A stretch of DNA of 64,000 nt. Source: Taenia hydatigena. Its lineage: Eukaryota > Platyhelminthes > Cestoda > Cyclophyllidea > Taeniidae. This document shows positions 25,306-38,632 of the stretch, one piece after another. The position numbers and the translations under genes are program-made. Location of the stretch: positions 81,001 through 145,000 of the forward strand of contig JADWOT020001862.1 of NCBI GenBank assembly GCA_036345935.2. The letters run 5' to 3'. How positions within the stretch are numbered: position 1 is the first letter of the stretch; each line of letters opens with the position of its first letter. Under the pieces are notes generated by a model. That model was not told the origin of the DNA. It saw only the letters and a list, made by a program, of their open reading frames with translations, and did no database searches.

Positions 25306-25970
25306 CTACTTTATTCCTTCCTTCAGAGTGAAGTAAACATCTCGTGGTGGGAAGAGAGTAGTACTAAAACGGCCATAAGGCGCTTCGCACAATGGTCGAC
25401 TCTGGGTCAGCAAACGCTGGAGGTGGGCAAGTTCAGCAATGCAGCTCGTAAAATTGGTGTAAATTTTCACATTCGAAACATGTTTTGCCTGTGCAGGAGC
25501 GTAAGAAAGGGAATGACAAACGATGTGATGCGGTGCTAGCGGTAGCAAATAAAGAAGGCGAACCTGCCGTTCGACGGTTGTGGGAGCGGCAATTGGAGAG
25601 CTGCGGTGCCTCATCCTTGTGCCTAAATAAAAAGGGGACGCTGAAGAAGTGCCAACCTTATGCGAAAGCAGCCGCACTCTGGCTAATCCCACGCCTTCTC
25701 TCTGGCACTTCGAATACGATGGCAATAACTCATCTGGAAATGAGAAGGACGGCTAAGTCAAGCAGATACTATAGACCTCCAGGCACTCAGTTTTGTGTAT
25801 CGACCATGAAACATCCCTCAACTCGCACGATAAGGCCATCCATTCCCAGCGTGTATTCTTGCGATCCCAGATATTGTCAACTCCAAGAACCGGCTCTCAC
25901 TGTTCTACATTTCGCCCATGCTATAGCTGCCCAATTCGACAATGATGGTGGCAGAGAATTCCGTCTTTGA
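25306..25970. other. Overlapping open frames, both strands
   Basis: A 161-codon frame on plus (25485-25970) and a 139-codon frame on minus (25306-25725) overlap. Long frames on both strands of a GC-richer patch are typical of one decayed coding segment, but neither translation shows a domain that I know. Treated as unresolved. Confidence 0.3.
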
Positions 25971-25989
25971 CTAAACTGTTGTTAAATTG

Positions 25990-26420
25990 CATTGACCTCC
26001 TCACTAACACTTTGATGAAAATGCACCATTTAGTAGAATTTAACGAGCACAAACCAACAGCAAGATGAGCCGAACCATAAACAAAAGGAACTTGAGCATT
26101 CATTATGCCAAGCCAAGCCAGTGAGAAAATATCCGAATAATAAAGAAATATCATAGGCACGCATTGCAAAAGTAAGCGAGGTAAAATGCATTGTAGAATT
26201 GCAAATGGAAACAAGTTTTACAGCACCATTTATGGTGAAAGATAGATAAAATGTGAGAGAAATAATGATATTCATAAAAGGTTGCTACCTGAAGAACCTT
26301 GTCCAAATAAATGCTCAATGCTTTTCGGCCAGACCCTATGTGTCACTGTTTCTCTCATGAACACGAAAAAAATAGTTGCGGTCGACAACAAATTAGAGGG
26401 TTGCGATTGGGGTAAGAAGT
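25990..26420 (+). repeat. Dispersed repeat X, plus copy
   Basis: Matches the reverse complement of 50590-51015: ctaacactttgatga, agtagaatttaacgagcacaaa versus ggtagaatttaacaaacacaaa, and gttgctacctgaaga..cctt.tccaaataaatg. Both copies translate in part to LPE(E/D)P-PNK and VTVSL(M/I)N, so an ancestral coding sequence is possible. The two copies are 24 kb apart in opposite orientation. Confidence 0.6.
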
Positions 26421-26509
26421 TTGGTATGACGCAGCGCTTACTCTTGCCTGCAAAAGAGGAAGAATTTAATGAGATCAAACTATCTTGGACACATGTTTCA
26501 TTAGCGTTA

Positions 26510-26800
26510 ATGTATTTCCCTCCCTCCTGGATCTAAAGATTTTATGCCATTATCACCCTGGTCTAGACGACTTGAGATGAAGCCGGAAATCTTAGCCTCC
26601 TCGCTTATTTTTGCTGATAGCAGTGAAGTGCTTGGAGGCGTTGTAACTTTGACAACATCACAGGCAACTGCATACATTTAAGGTCGATCCTCATCCTCTT
26701 CAGCCAACCTCTTCGCTTTACCTGTAGACCGTCAATTTAACACTCGAATTACTACCTTTATTCATGGTACAACAATTCGGTCACAAATCCATAAACACAC
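26510..26800 (+). repeat. Dispersed repeat Y, copy 1
   Basis: Direct counterpart of 28800-29070: aaagattttatg/aaaggttttatg, gtctagacgacttgagat/gtccagacgacttaagat, gctgatagcagtga/gctgatggtagtga, and ttactacctttattcatggt/ttactacccttattcatggt. It directly follows repeat X and may be part of the same element. Confidence 0.6.
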
Positions 26801-28306
26801 TCAGATTTGAGAACAATTGTTTACCAGCTGTGATAACCGTCGTTCGTCTGAGGCCCGAGTGGTTAATATGGCAGTAGCATTTGTAGCGCACGGATGATGA
26901 CAAATTGTGATGTTCTTACCGGCGGGCTTGAATAGAAGTTTACCCTTTACAATGTGCCAGGCTATTCAACGCGCCTGTGCTTTGTACAACGCGTGTGTGC
27001 AAGTGTAGCGAACAGAAATTCAGATGGTTTCGTAGTTACTCTTGACTACTGAGATTGTGGCAACCACCGATTATCATCCAGACCAATCGAAGGTTGGTCG
27101 TGGTCAAAGGCATGCTCTCATGCCTTCTCCTGGTCTGTGAGCATTTGTCCGAACAGTAATTGTAGCAGTTAAAGTTGAAGCAATGTTTCGCATGTATCTT
27201 TTGCCAACAGCACACTCCTCCATTTCAATCTTCTTACAGGATCCCCGCTTCTATATTCATCGCACGTAGCAAGCGATGATGGGCGTACATTTTGTGCTCC
27301 ATTTCTCGTCACTTTTGTTTATTAATACTAAAGCCTTTTTAACTCGGTTTCGTAAACTGACACTGAAATGGAGTTTGCATGCTGCTTCAGAGATTATTCG
27401 CATTTAATAGCGTCGATGCATTTGTGTAAGGTTTTTAATGACTTTCAATTTACTTGTATTTAGGGTTACTATCACTGTTTGCATCCACCTTCCAATGTCC
27501 TTTGACTTTACAACTCATTATGGTCTTTTGTATGCGTAGCAATGGTTGTGCATGTTTTATTTACAGTTCTTGACTAAATTTCTGTTTTACTGCATCGTGC
27601 CTTGTTTGAATCCTCGCCTTCCAATCTTATTCTGAAAACAAATAAATAAAAAAAAGAATTAGTGAGACGGAAATACACATTATTTAAAGATTCACTCTCT
27701 CAAGTGATATTGGTTCTCCTTTTCCCGAGATAACTTGTGGAAACAGGAAATCTCATTAAGGCAAGGATCCAGATGGGCTACACTTGGACTAATTGCTAGT
27801 GGAGCTGTCATCGTTTTATTCGCCTGCTAGGAATCATATCTGCAGCAAAAAATTTGCCAGCTAATTTACTAATTAATGGCCTATTTACGCAAAATATTAA
27901 TATCGTTTTGAGACTTCATTTTACCATAACGCTACTAACAAACTTAAGTAGAACAAGCATTTTGAGATTATCGAAATTGAGTGTCTTTACCTGTAAATGA
28001 TTTCCACTTCATTGCTTTATGGATGAATTCTTACTTCCAACTTAGTCCTAGGGTTGTAAGGCTACAGCGAGCATGTATCGAGACCCGATCACTGTGTGAA
28101 GCATTCAGCTTAGGCCTCATTTAGGCACACACAAATGAGATGCCATCGCGATGGCATTGCAAGCAGTGGTAAGCTGCTGCCCATAATCAAAATGATAATT
28201 AAGCGTTTTCTCCCTTGCAATTAATAGATTTCATAGAAATCCAAAAGGAGGACCACACACGTGGGATCTAGAATTAATTGCATTTAGGAATGCCCAACTT
28301 AGCGTT
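26801..28306. other. No recognised gene
   Basis: No open frame with splice support and no strong repeat match was seen. Confidence 0.4.
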
Positions 28307-28600
28307 TCATTTTATAGCTTGTTCAGATCGTCTTAGCCACACTCTAATTCTAAAAGTAGAACCAGATTTCATGATTTTACGATTAATCCGACATCTATGC
28401 ATGTCTGATCTGTTGGACGTCTTTTCCAGCAATTCTACTGCCTTTTTCAGGAGCGGAAGATTTGTTTTGATTCCGACTTTCTTAACAATGCGCTCATTAA
28501 GAATAGTGATTGCGAACGCGATTTTTGTGTTGTGCTCTTTCACGCATATCTGTTGCTCTCTCCGTTCTCCTTCGCGATGAGAGCGCAGGAAGTCACTCGA
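28307..28600 (-). CDS. Candidate terminal exon, unknown product
   Basis: A minus-strand exon of 294 bases follows a polypyrimidine acceptor (ttcatccctccgcctagcag) and runs 97 codons in phase 0 to TGA. The product is basic and probably helical, with VKEHNTKIAFAITILNERIV and LLKKAVELLEKTSNRSDMHR. I do not recognise it. No upstream exon was identified, so it may be a gene fragment in a repeat-rich region rather than a working gene. Confidence 0.35.
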   Translation of the reverse strand, partial: SSDFLRSHREGERREQQICVKEHNTKIAFAITILNERIVKKVGIKTNLPLLKKAVELLEKTSNRSDMHRCRINRKIMKSGSTFRIRVWLRRSEQAIK

Positions 28601-28799
28601 CTGCTAGGCGGAGGGATGAAAGCTTATGCATGAATTTTATAAGATGTTGATGGCTCTGCAGATAGTGGTGAGGTCTCAGGAAAACAGTTAATACCAAAGG
28701 AGAATTCACCTCCCACATCGCTTGCTCATGCCCGCAAGGAAGAAGGAAATTAATAATATCAAATTAACTACAGTGCATCTCTCATTGACGCGATTGTTC

Positions 28800-29070
28800 T
28801 TCAATATTTCTTGGGTTTAAAGGTTTTATGCGACTAGCTCTTCGGTCCAGACGACTTAAGATTAAGCCCGGTTTCGTAAAGCCTCACTACTTATTGTATG
28901 CTGATGGTAGTGACGTGATTGTGGATGTTGTGACTCCGATAAGTGCACATATTTGAGATGTAATCTCATCTTTGTCATCCAACATCCCTTCACTTTACTG
29001 CTTAACGGTCAATTCTACGCCTTAATTACTACCCTTATTCATGGTGCGACCATTCAATTATTCATCATGA
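28800..29070 (+). repeat. Dispersed repeat Y, copy 2
   Basis: Second copy of the 26510-26800 repeat, same orientation, roughly 2.3 kb downstream. The 570 bases after it, up to the large element, hold nothing that I recognise. Confidence 0.6.
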
Positions 29071-32000
29071 GCGCACGCATCAATTTATCTATTCGATTAA
29101 AAAAGAAGTCATTATCGCGCCCATGTTTCCTCATGCCGTATTAATCTACCCAGAAAGCTTCTAGCACTTCCTTATCCCCTTTCCTTCCTGCGATCTCGCG
29201 TCTGTTCAATACGCATTCAACCCTACGTCCATTCCTTTTTATACAATTAGCCTTCATCGCATAATTTACAGTAACCACGCAAAAAGACTATTTAAAGGGA
29301 AGGAGGTAATAGCAAAATACATCAGGGTTATATTAATGCTGATGTATTCGCACTTTTTGAACGTCGTTCGCTGAGATGCAGTTTGTGTTAGCTGTGCTCG
29401 TCCCGAATTACAGAGAGTGGAAAGGCCTACAGCATCGCTCACGGTGATTGCCCACTGAGCAGTCGGTGCTGATCCAATTGTAACTCTGATGAACTCTGCT
29501 GACAACCAATCAAATGCTGATCTTCTCAGAGTATTTAACCACCTTACCTTTGGTTGATTACTTGTCCCCACTCCTTCGTTCACGGTGACCACTCCTACGT
29601 ATCAAACTCGTCACCTAAGTGACGCCACTTAGGCAGTGTGAAGAAATGATGTAGAGCTTCTTCTACAGTAAGTATGCCACTGCGGCTGCTGATAAGGGCA
29701 GCCGAAAAGGATGGCAAATGAGTCCAGCTTCAAGTCATGATAATCGATAAAAGAAAAATGGCAAGGAGTACGGAAGCTCGATACATAAACGTATGCAGAC
29801 AAGGCGGTACGTATAGAGTGACAAAGCAATTTAGTAGGAGATACCGTCTGCTTGCAGCGTTGCCAGATGCTGAGGTTGCTCAGGATCGGGGAGGTCCAGA
29901 AATTATCTCACCGTAAAGTTGGACATGATGAAATTGTGGCCACACAGTTCTGCGCCGTTTCCATGACTGAATTACGTACTGTATTTATAAACCATGAGAG
30001 CCAATAAAGTCCAAGATTACGGATCTGATGAATAAGATTCGAAGGTCTTACTCGTGTCAATTTATTAAAGGGGTAGGAAGACGGGTTAGGTGGATTTTAA
30101 ATTTTGGTCTAGGTGACTCTGTATTATGACGATTAATTTGCTTTATAAACCTCCCTACTTATGCCTCATCAACTGGCTAAAAATGCATTTGTTTCCTGTT
30201 CTCCCGATGGAAGTCGCCTTGAAGCCAAAAATAATGGGGGGTGCATTAGCAGTTAGACTGTAAAGCTGATAAATTAACCGAGTTGTTACCCAAAGAGGTT
30301 AAATATGTTTTTTACCACATGGACTCAAATAGGATTAGTCTTGCATGATACTAGAGTCAAATGGAGTTTTCTATCAAATCTCTGTTATTAAAGTGTCCAA
30401 ATTTTCATTGAATGTTGAAGCTAGGTTAGAAAGGTTCCGAAATTCCGTTTTTAACAATGCAAATACTTTGCTGAAACACATTTTAGGTAATACGTGAAGC
30501 TCAATTTTTTGACAAGTGCGGTATGTAAATTTGTATCTATATCTCCACGAATCTCTTCTCAAAAGCTAACTTCATTATCACCTCGTGAATCGGATAGATG
30601 CTAGTTTACACTGTGTTTTGCAGCTATTTCCAAAAAAGCTTGACACCTGTCGGCTAAACATGTTTTTGGCTCCATTTTGACCCATGAAGGTGCTATGAAT
30701 CTGCGACTGCCAACTGTGGCACCGCGAAATCCCTTTCCTTAATGCCATATTTGCTCAAAAAAGTGATAAAGTGCTGCAACGTGATCTACTCAACCAGTGC
30801 CTTGAGCCTAGTAATAACTTGCGGACTTCTGGTTCCATTTTGAGAGGGCGCAAGTCAGCACTCACATCAACTCTCCTAGGTGGTAATCCTGACACTCTAC
30901 CGGCGGGTGCTGCAGCCAACCTCAAGCCCTAACTGAATTTCAAGAACAAGGGAAACATTCTACCAAGATGAGGTAATGAGTGCATCTTCCTAACTGAGAG
31001 GCATAACATAGCTGGGCACTGAAAATGAAGCAGAGGAAAGGAGAAATGTGAGGAGCCAGCTCGAAAGAAATGCAGGGCGTCGAAGTATTGTTCTCTACTG
31101 GGCAAACGTAAATAAATGAGAAAGGCGGCATCTGAAGATGTGGGTGTGAAGGCATCTCTTGCTACTACTTCACTCGCGGCCCTTCTTCTCACTGCTTGTG
31201 GAAAGAGCTTCTGATGAAGAAGAAGCCAACTCAGCGTTGCCGATAGAGCTTCTACATGTAAGTCCCCTATGGAACACAAATACCTCCAGAGACTGTCGTG
31301 TACATGAGTCAGACTCACGAAGGATGACAACTAATCGCCGCACAACTTGAATTCATGTCAGTACAGCGATACCTACAGCTTAAGCTTGAAAAGTCGTCCA
31401 CAGCCCTGAGCGATCATCTATTACGAAGCTCGAAGACTGAGCATTGATGATGATGTCTACAGCCAGTTAGCAAGCCAGCCAGTCTGAGGCTTCTGCATAC
31501 TCCGACTTTTGAATATTGGTCTGTCTGCATCTTCGCCATCCTCTAACACGCAGAATCGGACACCATCGAGTTCATGGCACAGCGGTCAGTGCCATGCGAA
31601 TCACAGCAGTAACTACAACATCTCTGGAGCAATAAAATTAGAGCACGCAAAAAATAGTAACATTGTGTGCAAACCCACCTGACTGGTAAATTTTGTGTCG
31701 AGTTTGTTGATGATATTCATGAGGAAATACCTACAAAAGGCAGATGTATCTGCATAACTTGGTGGACGTGGGGCGCAACGCGTGTTCCTCCATGTGTCAC
31801 ATGACCTCAAAGGGTGAGAGGATTGGCTGTGTGATCAAAAATAAAACACGTCAAATCAAAGCTCACCTAATTAGCATGGAATCTAGCACACATCGAATGA
31901 TAAGAATTCAAAGCAAATAGTACTTCAGAGTACGCAACAATCGATGTTAAGCTCTATCACCTTCCCCTTCCTTCCATGATTGTGGTGACAACTAGATAAA

Positions 32001-32514
32001 GAAGATGGCTGTAGGACTCGGCGCATTAGGCTATTCTTACTGCTATGCACAACCTAATCGCACCAGTTCCTCAGCGATGTGACCGTCGTTGGTCGTTAAA
32101 GCAAGAAGCTGTGTTTCTGTTAGTCAAATGTATCCATTTATAGGAAGTTATGCTGTGGTAATGGATGTGTGCTAGAATAAACACCTGTTGGTAAATGAAT
32201 GTGTCCGAACCTAGTGAAAGGTGTGGGCTGAGATGAATAAGTCAGGAAAGCTCGAGTAGTCTAATGTAAGGCGACATAGACTGCCAACTTATGCCTCGGC
32301 TACATTTTAGTGGTTTTGGGTAGACTTGTTAGTCGCAATTGGCGCACCATTATTACATACTACAACCATTGCAATAAGCAGCAAAAGGAGAGTGAGGGAC
32401 ACAGGAAAGATGAAACGACAAGGGCTGCTAAAAAGACCTGCTTTTTTCAATGTAGGTTACCGGTTTCTTTGTTATAACGACTCTACTGAATTACTTGAGT
32501 AGCTGTACAACCAA

Positions 32515-33675
32515 GTGCCCACAAAATGGGATCAAGAAGTGATGGTTTCATTTTCTAGGCATCCCAACGAAGTCTATACGCCTGGATTGTAAATGTCCTT
32601 ACCTTTGCAACGGCAAATTTTACAGAAAATAAAAGTAGAGGTGAGGTATTTAAAAGGTGATTGTCGTGCTGTCAAAGGAACGGGAAGGTTCTCCGACTAT
32701 TCGCTAATAGCTCCTTTTCTCAAATAAGGGTAGTGCAATGGCAAAACATGTCCTGTGGTTAGAGAGTGACTAAACAGAAAAAAAGTGTTCAAATCAGAAA
32801 AGCAAACGATACTTTAAATTACGAAAGATGTTCTGAAAGTGAATTCCTCACCTAACTCTACATTCAATTATCAAATAATCTTTCCACAAATGGTGGTCCT
32901 GCCATAATAATAAAACAACGGATTACCTCCCTCTCTTTTTTCTGCATCTTAAAGAACAAGGCCACGACATTTGAATGAATTATTTTAGTGAGAATAGGCG
33001 GGAAAAGTCTTGAAGCGAATGGCCAACATCTTGCTCTACTAACAAGTAAGTCGGACTGACTTATTTTCATGCTGTGTGGGCAAAAGCACCTCATTGTCTT
33101 GTGGGTCACGAACCATCACGTGGTGGGTCGAGCACTTGCACACGAATAAGTGCTTTCCATTTGTAGCAGAGAGTGACGGCTAAGGCGCAATCGCGCTGCC
33201 ATTTAACAAGAAGCTACTAGGAAGGAAGAATGATTTGGTTACATAAAGGTACAAAGGAGGAAATTTGGAGTACAAGGGGGGTAGGCAGTTGGTTACAGGC
33301 GAAGGTTGGGTGAAAGAGTGAGGGGTAAATTAGTAGATAGCATATCTCCAGGTTGCTCGTGATTGATACAGGTTTAGAATGTTCTTGCACCCGACAGCTA
33401 GTATCCCTGTTTCATACGCCTTTGCACCAACCGCAAAAAAGGAACCATACTTAATCATTGACATATCATCTCTCCATCTCCATGGCTACCTTGAGTGGGC
33501 ATCTAATGACTAAGCCTCAATAACAACGAGTGGCTACGATGTGTGATCCATTGAAAGATGTAGAGACCCGCTGTTGACTGTTGCTTTGGCAGGATTGCAA
33601 TAGCGTCTTACCGATCACCTATGGCGTGCAAATCGTTAAAGTTGCTTTATTCATTGTTTGGGTTTTAAATTGCGG
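32515..33675. repeat. Segment present only in copy 2
   Basis: Copy 1 passes from agtgaatgtacatccaggcg directly to ctttgttgaggtctcttcagc near 4130, while copy 2 has about 1.15 kb between the equivalent points. It includes an 81-codon minus frame (32864-33109) without a recognisable domain. It may be a nested insertion or a deletion in copy 1; no terminal repeats were seen. Confidence 0.45.
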
Positions 33676-35699
33676 CTTTGCTGAGGTCTCTTCAGCAGTA
33701 AGGTTAATGGCAAGCACTTTTTGGTAAAATGAACCCCTGGGTCGTGCAAGTGAACTCTTTCATCTTCACCTGCTCCGCACGTCAGCGATGTGCCTATTGT
33801 CCTTCGTCTTGGAGAAAGCCTCCAAGTGCTACACTTACCTCAAGACTTCGCTGAAGCACGAACAGATTTGTCATCACGAGGAAGTCACTTCAAGCCAGAC
33901 AGTCGGGTGTGTGCTGGCTTTACACTTATGTATCCGGTTTTATGCAACAGTTTTATAACCTAAGGAGAACAATTAGAATGCCTGTGTTTGCTGTTTTCCA
34001 GCACCTGAATTCGAACAATCCATGGCACGGCGAACCCTTGCAGTTGTCCGTATAAGCACTTATAGCCTGGACACTGACAGCACTGATATAGTGGTTGCCA
34101 ACCCATTGTTGCATCTATTCGACTCCAACGACCCTCATCATAAAAGACATGAGTCAGAAGAGCCAAACAACCAAACAATCGGTGACACCAAGCCAATCAC
34201 TGGTTGCACCTTGAGCAGAGCAGAGCCATCTCTGGCACAGCAATTTGACACAACTCTCCATGCTAACATGGCCAAAGATGTGTTTTTATCAAAAAATGAG
34301 AGATAAAAGTCCGATATATTTAACGGATGCGCTTGAGAAGGTGTATGCTAGAATGTCACGCTTTCGATAGCCGATTTATCTGCGCAGCTTGTGAATAGAT
34401 TACTTTGCTCACGGTGGATATCTCATCTCCTTCCTCTCCTCCCCCATTTCCTCCCCTCAGGCTTTCATCCCGCACTACGGCCGTGGGTCACTACTTCTTG
34501 CCACCAATCCAACACTGGTCCTTATCCTCCCAGCGTCGTCCCACCACCCTATCTGCGTGCCCAGGCATGGGAACCTTCGAATAACGATGCGTTGATCATG
34601 TATAAGGCACCTGTGTTCAGTTTCAGGTAGTCGTCGGCCTTTTTATTCAGGATGCCTGCAAAGACCCTTGTATAGATTAAGGTTCAGCAATTTCTCAGTT
34701 CAACTTCAATCTGATACAAGTGTTGCAGGTTAATATGGCGATTGCTAGCATTCAAATTCAAATCCCTTCGGAGTGTACTGAGCCTATTCGGTGTGTCGCT
34801 GTTTCCGTGCTTGTTCCTACGCAAAACTCCACAGATTCAGCACTTCAGAATATGTTCTTAGGTGTGGCATCCATTTATTTGCTTAAAAGCATCAGTCCGA
34901 TTTCGTCGCTTAGAATCGTCTTCTAGCACCTATGCACTTAGTCGGCGCCTTCACTATATCTAAGTCGAGCAAGCATTTTGATTATGAGTGGAGGTGTGGT
35001 TCAGTGGATACTGAAATCAAGGTAGGGATCCAAAGCGCAGGATTGGAAGCACTCGTGATTTCGTTACCATAGTATCGATGAGTGAGTAACCGGCACTTAA
35101 TGCTCATAGAGGATCGCAGCTTTTTGTGCTGACGAATGGAGAGCAGACAGTAGGCAGAATCACATCCTTTCTCCTGATCTGCACCATTACGTCCTTGCAT
35201 TTCCACGTGGAGCAGTTATCGATCCGATTCGGCCAATTGCATGAGTCACTGAAGCGAACATCTCTTCTCGCATATTTGGGAGACTCTAATAAAACTCATG
35301 CTCTAGTCAATGCTGCTGCTCCACATCGTCACGTAAATGCACTACTTTTACTCCTTTCTTGTGCTCTACCACATTTTGACCCATCCGAAATTTTCGGTAC
35401 CGTAGAATGACTCTAGCGAACGCTTTCTAGACGTTGACAAGTCATGGGTCAAGGAAGCAGCACTACGCATCATTAAAAGTCTGCACAGGAAGAGAAATCT
35501 GGACAATGTCCAGAACCGGTTAGGCACATAACGTTCCAACGCTAATATTCTGCGCAGCGTCCAGGTCGTCATAAATTTCGCGAAAAGCACCCGACCTACT
35601 CAGTAAGGTATTAAAACAAAATCACCTTTTGCGCTACCGATGGAGTCGCAGGTGACACTTGTAGTGCCCTCTATAAAGCCACAGCCATACCCGTAAATA

Positions 35700-36500
35700 A
35701 CTTCCGTGGACGTACACACAGCCGATTCATTTGCTCATAACGAGTTAAAAGACATTGCGAGTTGCTTAGCCAGTACGCGAATACGTTGTCACGATAAAGC
35801 GCTAGATTGGGTCGAGCAAGTTTTGTGAAGCATGTGGCGGACACCGGTGAAGCTAGACCCATTTATTAACCACCTACACGCATACCACCTCATTTGCTAG
35901 AAGTCAACCATCTGGTGAAAGGTATAATTGAAGAGAAAAGTCACAATGAGCCTCTGCGATTGTGCTAATAAAGCCGATCGAGCGTAGTACGCGATTGTGC
36001 ATGAACTTGAGGAATCTGAACGCCGTGACTAAGGTGGACGCATTTCCTCTACTCCACTTAAACGAATCGCTCCATTTGTTAATTTGGCTTAAATAGTTCT
36101 CTACCCTTGATTTAGACTTCAAAATGGCAGAATGTGGAAGGGGCGGAGGCGAGCATATGGAAGCCAACTTTCGAATTGCCAAATCCGATACATGAATTTC
36201 GGGCAAAGTCACTTAGACGCTGGCGTAGCAACCACCTTCCAACGCCTTGTGTAGCCCGCAAATGTAGGTTTATTTTTAAAAAAATGTATGACCCACCTTG
36301 ATGGCCTTCACGTCTCTGACACAGACACCTGAGAGCACAACGCCAATCCAAAACTGCCATTGAGTTTGAAAAATGCAGTTTTCTACAACGAGCTGTCACA
36401 CTTCCGAGGCATGCGCTCGTCAGAAGGGATGACAGTGCCCAAACATCGTGCATAACGTGTGAGAATATGGCCAGCACCATTTAACAGACGAAGGTCGGCA
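35700..36500 (+). pseudogene. Ty3/gypsy reverse transcriptase remnant, copy 2
   Basis: Same block order as 6720-7660. The linker motif reads HVADTGEARPI, followed after an in-frame stop by PPTRIPPHLLEVNHLVKGII. The active-site region reads CMTHLDGLHV, where copy 1 has CMTYLIGLLF, and a deletion of roughly 40 bases removes the strand after it. The stops and deletion differ from those of copy 1, indicating independent decay of the two copies. Confidence 0.72.
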
Positions 36501-36819
36501 GTTTCTTAGGTTCGGCAAGTCATTGCTTCTAAATATTCTTGCTTGCTGCCACTGTAAATCACTCAATCGCTTCGAATCGCCTGTCAGGAGCGCGTGTGTT
36601 GGAGCTGCAGCGAGTCTCATTTCGGAGGGGTAATGCCATGTTCAACAAACTGCTCCTCATCCACCTGTCCTTTCTTCTCGTGCGCTCTATCCTATCTGTC
36701 CCCATTCCATGCACACAATATGCGATGAGAAGTGTATAATGTCGTGAGGCAATGCACTAGAGTGCTCGCCCTTGCTTCTTGAATTAAAACTTAAAAGATA
36801 CTGTCAGAAGTGTCTTAGT

Positions 36820-38165
36820 TGTCTTAGTGTCTTAGTGCTAGCTTTAACAATCTTTTAGGAACACAATCTCACTTGCCTCTAAACAGAGCCAATACAACAA
36901 TATCTACTTTTGCTTCTAGGAGTCATAGTGACCATATGTTGTAGGTAAGGGTGAAAAGCAAGACCTTTGTAGTCCTCTAGTATACTTAAATTTGATTCGA
37001 CAGAACTCTAGCACTTCTAAACTGCGTGTAGGAAAACAGTACCTTTTGCTCTGGAAGTCATATCCACTAAGAGACAGTGCTCGACGAACTTATCTCTTTG
37101 CCTATGGCTTCTTTAGATGATGCAAGAACTCTCTCCTTAGACCAGAGCCGTGTCCGAATTGGTACTTGGCGCATTTCTTTTACGATTTTTAGCACACTCG
37201 CTCGGCAATGTGGTATTAATTGCAACGCAACACCTATTTCCGCAGCGACTGGTCTAAAGGTTGAGGCGTCTATAGTGCCATGCATTCCTCTGTTCCTGCA
37301 CTGCTCTGTGAAATCATACCGATGCAGCTCATTGTACCAACGTGCAACCAAATGGCCTATCATTTGCATTACTTTCAACCAAGCAGTTCAGCGCCCGATG
37401 ATCCGTTTCCATTATGGCTACCCTTGCCATCGGATGATGTCTAAGATGCCCTACTGTCAAGTAAGTGGCAAATGGTTCACGTTGAGCTGCGCTTCCCTGC
37501 CTTACTTTCTGTTGATTTGATACACTGATGACGGATTCGCTCACTTCTTTAACCTCTGCCTTCTGTGAGAGTACGTCGAACATGGCTGCATCGCTAGTAT
37601 CATCATTCAGTGTACGCACGGTGAAGTTGCTCGACTCAAGGATTCAAGATGCTGGAATGGGCTCGCAGGTAGACACGTGACCCAGTTCTCCACGTGCTTT
37701 ATCACGCCCATCCTTTTATTGAAAAAAATCGCCCCCACTCATTCAGCAGCTTTTACAGCTGTCCTGTAATCTTTGCACAGCCCTTGAAGAAAGTCATGTA
37801 GCGATCTCTTTTGTGCTTTTGTGTCCTCACTTGCTTTCTAGTCAGGCAAGACAGTGCAGCCAAAGTTGTTTAAATAAGCAGTGCAGAAATCGGATCTGTT
37901 GAGTTTGCAAACTTTGCACTGAAAATGGCATCATTTCCGTCCACTTCATCCGTCATTCTCAATTTTTCTAACAGAAGTGGATTTTTTAATAGTAGAGGTT
38001 GAAGGAAAACACTGTGAGTCGTGAGTCATAAAAGAATAAGTTCCCAGACTTAATCGGTCACCTGTACTACTTCCAAATACCCCATATCCACAGGATGGTT
38101 CCCTGGCTTGACATGAGTTACTTCTTTGTTTCCCCACTAAAGGCATACTCAAGCACCCATGCCAC
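36820..38165. mobile_element. Insertion in copy 2 carrying inverted retroelement DNA
   Basis: Copy 1 is continuous across this point (7890-7920), whereas copy 2 has about 1.3 kb. The segment contains a minus-strand RNase H fragment, opposite to the reverse transcriptase of the host element, so it looks like a nested insertion of a second Ty3/gypsy element fragment. Boundaries are approximate and no target duplication was seen. Confidence 0.55.
37067..37690 (-). pseudogene. Ty3/gypsy RNase H domain, frameshifted
   Basis: RNase H degrades the RNA strand during element replication. On the minus strand from about 37640 the frame reads NFTVRT then TSDAAMFDVLSQ, then REPFATYLTVGHLRHHP, then METDHRALNCL; these match the order of the family's F-x-V-x-T-D-A-S-x-x-A-x-x-x-V-L-S-Q, R-E-x-x-A, and T-D-H-x-A-L blocks. 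A frameshift near 37375 moves to IGHLVARWYNELHRYDF and on to MHGTIDAST, matching R-W-x-x-x-L-x-x-Y-D-F and the H-x-N-A-D-A-L-S block with key residues changed. Catalytic Asp in the first block is replaced (TSD for TDASD). It is a dead fragment. Confidence 0.8.
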
Positions 38166-38446
38166 ACGTGATGATGCCTTATCCAAAACGTTAAAGCAGA
38201 CCGCTTCATCTCACACACCTCGTTCATGCCTATCAATAAGCAAAGTTATCGACCCTACGCAATCTCGTTCAATCCCTACGTTCCCCTGCTTGCAAAGAAA
38301 CACAAAAAAGAGAAGAAATTTACTAATGATGTAACAATAACAGGAAAATACAACACTGTGGAGACACCATTATAGCTTGGCAAGGAGGACGTAGGCATTG
38401 GAAACAGTGAGACTTCAGGATTGAGAGAGTTTTATGCTAATTCACG

Positions 38447-38632
38447 TTAGATTGTGTGGAAGACGCAATTAATCATGCAAACGTCCCCATTCCTTTTTGA
38501 TTTTATGGACTTTATGAACTTCACGATGGTAGCGTTGTTTCTACACCAACAAAATTCACATAAAGTCCGTTTTGGACAGCGGACCTCTCGTCTGCATTCG
38601 ATTGACACATCATCGACACTTGAACCTGCCAA
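38447..38632 (-). other. Open frame shared by three repeat copies (copy c)
   Basis: Counterpart of 8148-8423 and 9745-9969, at the right end of element copy 2. It has REVRCPKRTLCEFCW and NNATIVKFIK. See the first copy for interpretation. Confidence 0.3.

Noticed and set aside
25306..25970. Long overlapping frames on both strands as a gene
   Set aside because: No domain, no start or splice support, and equal openness on both strands.
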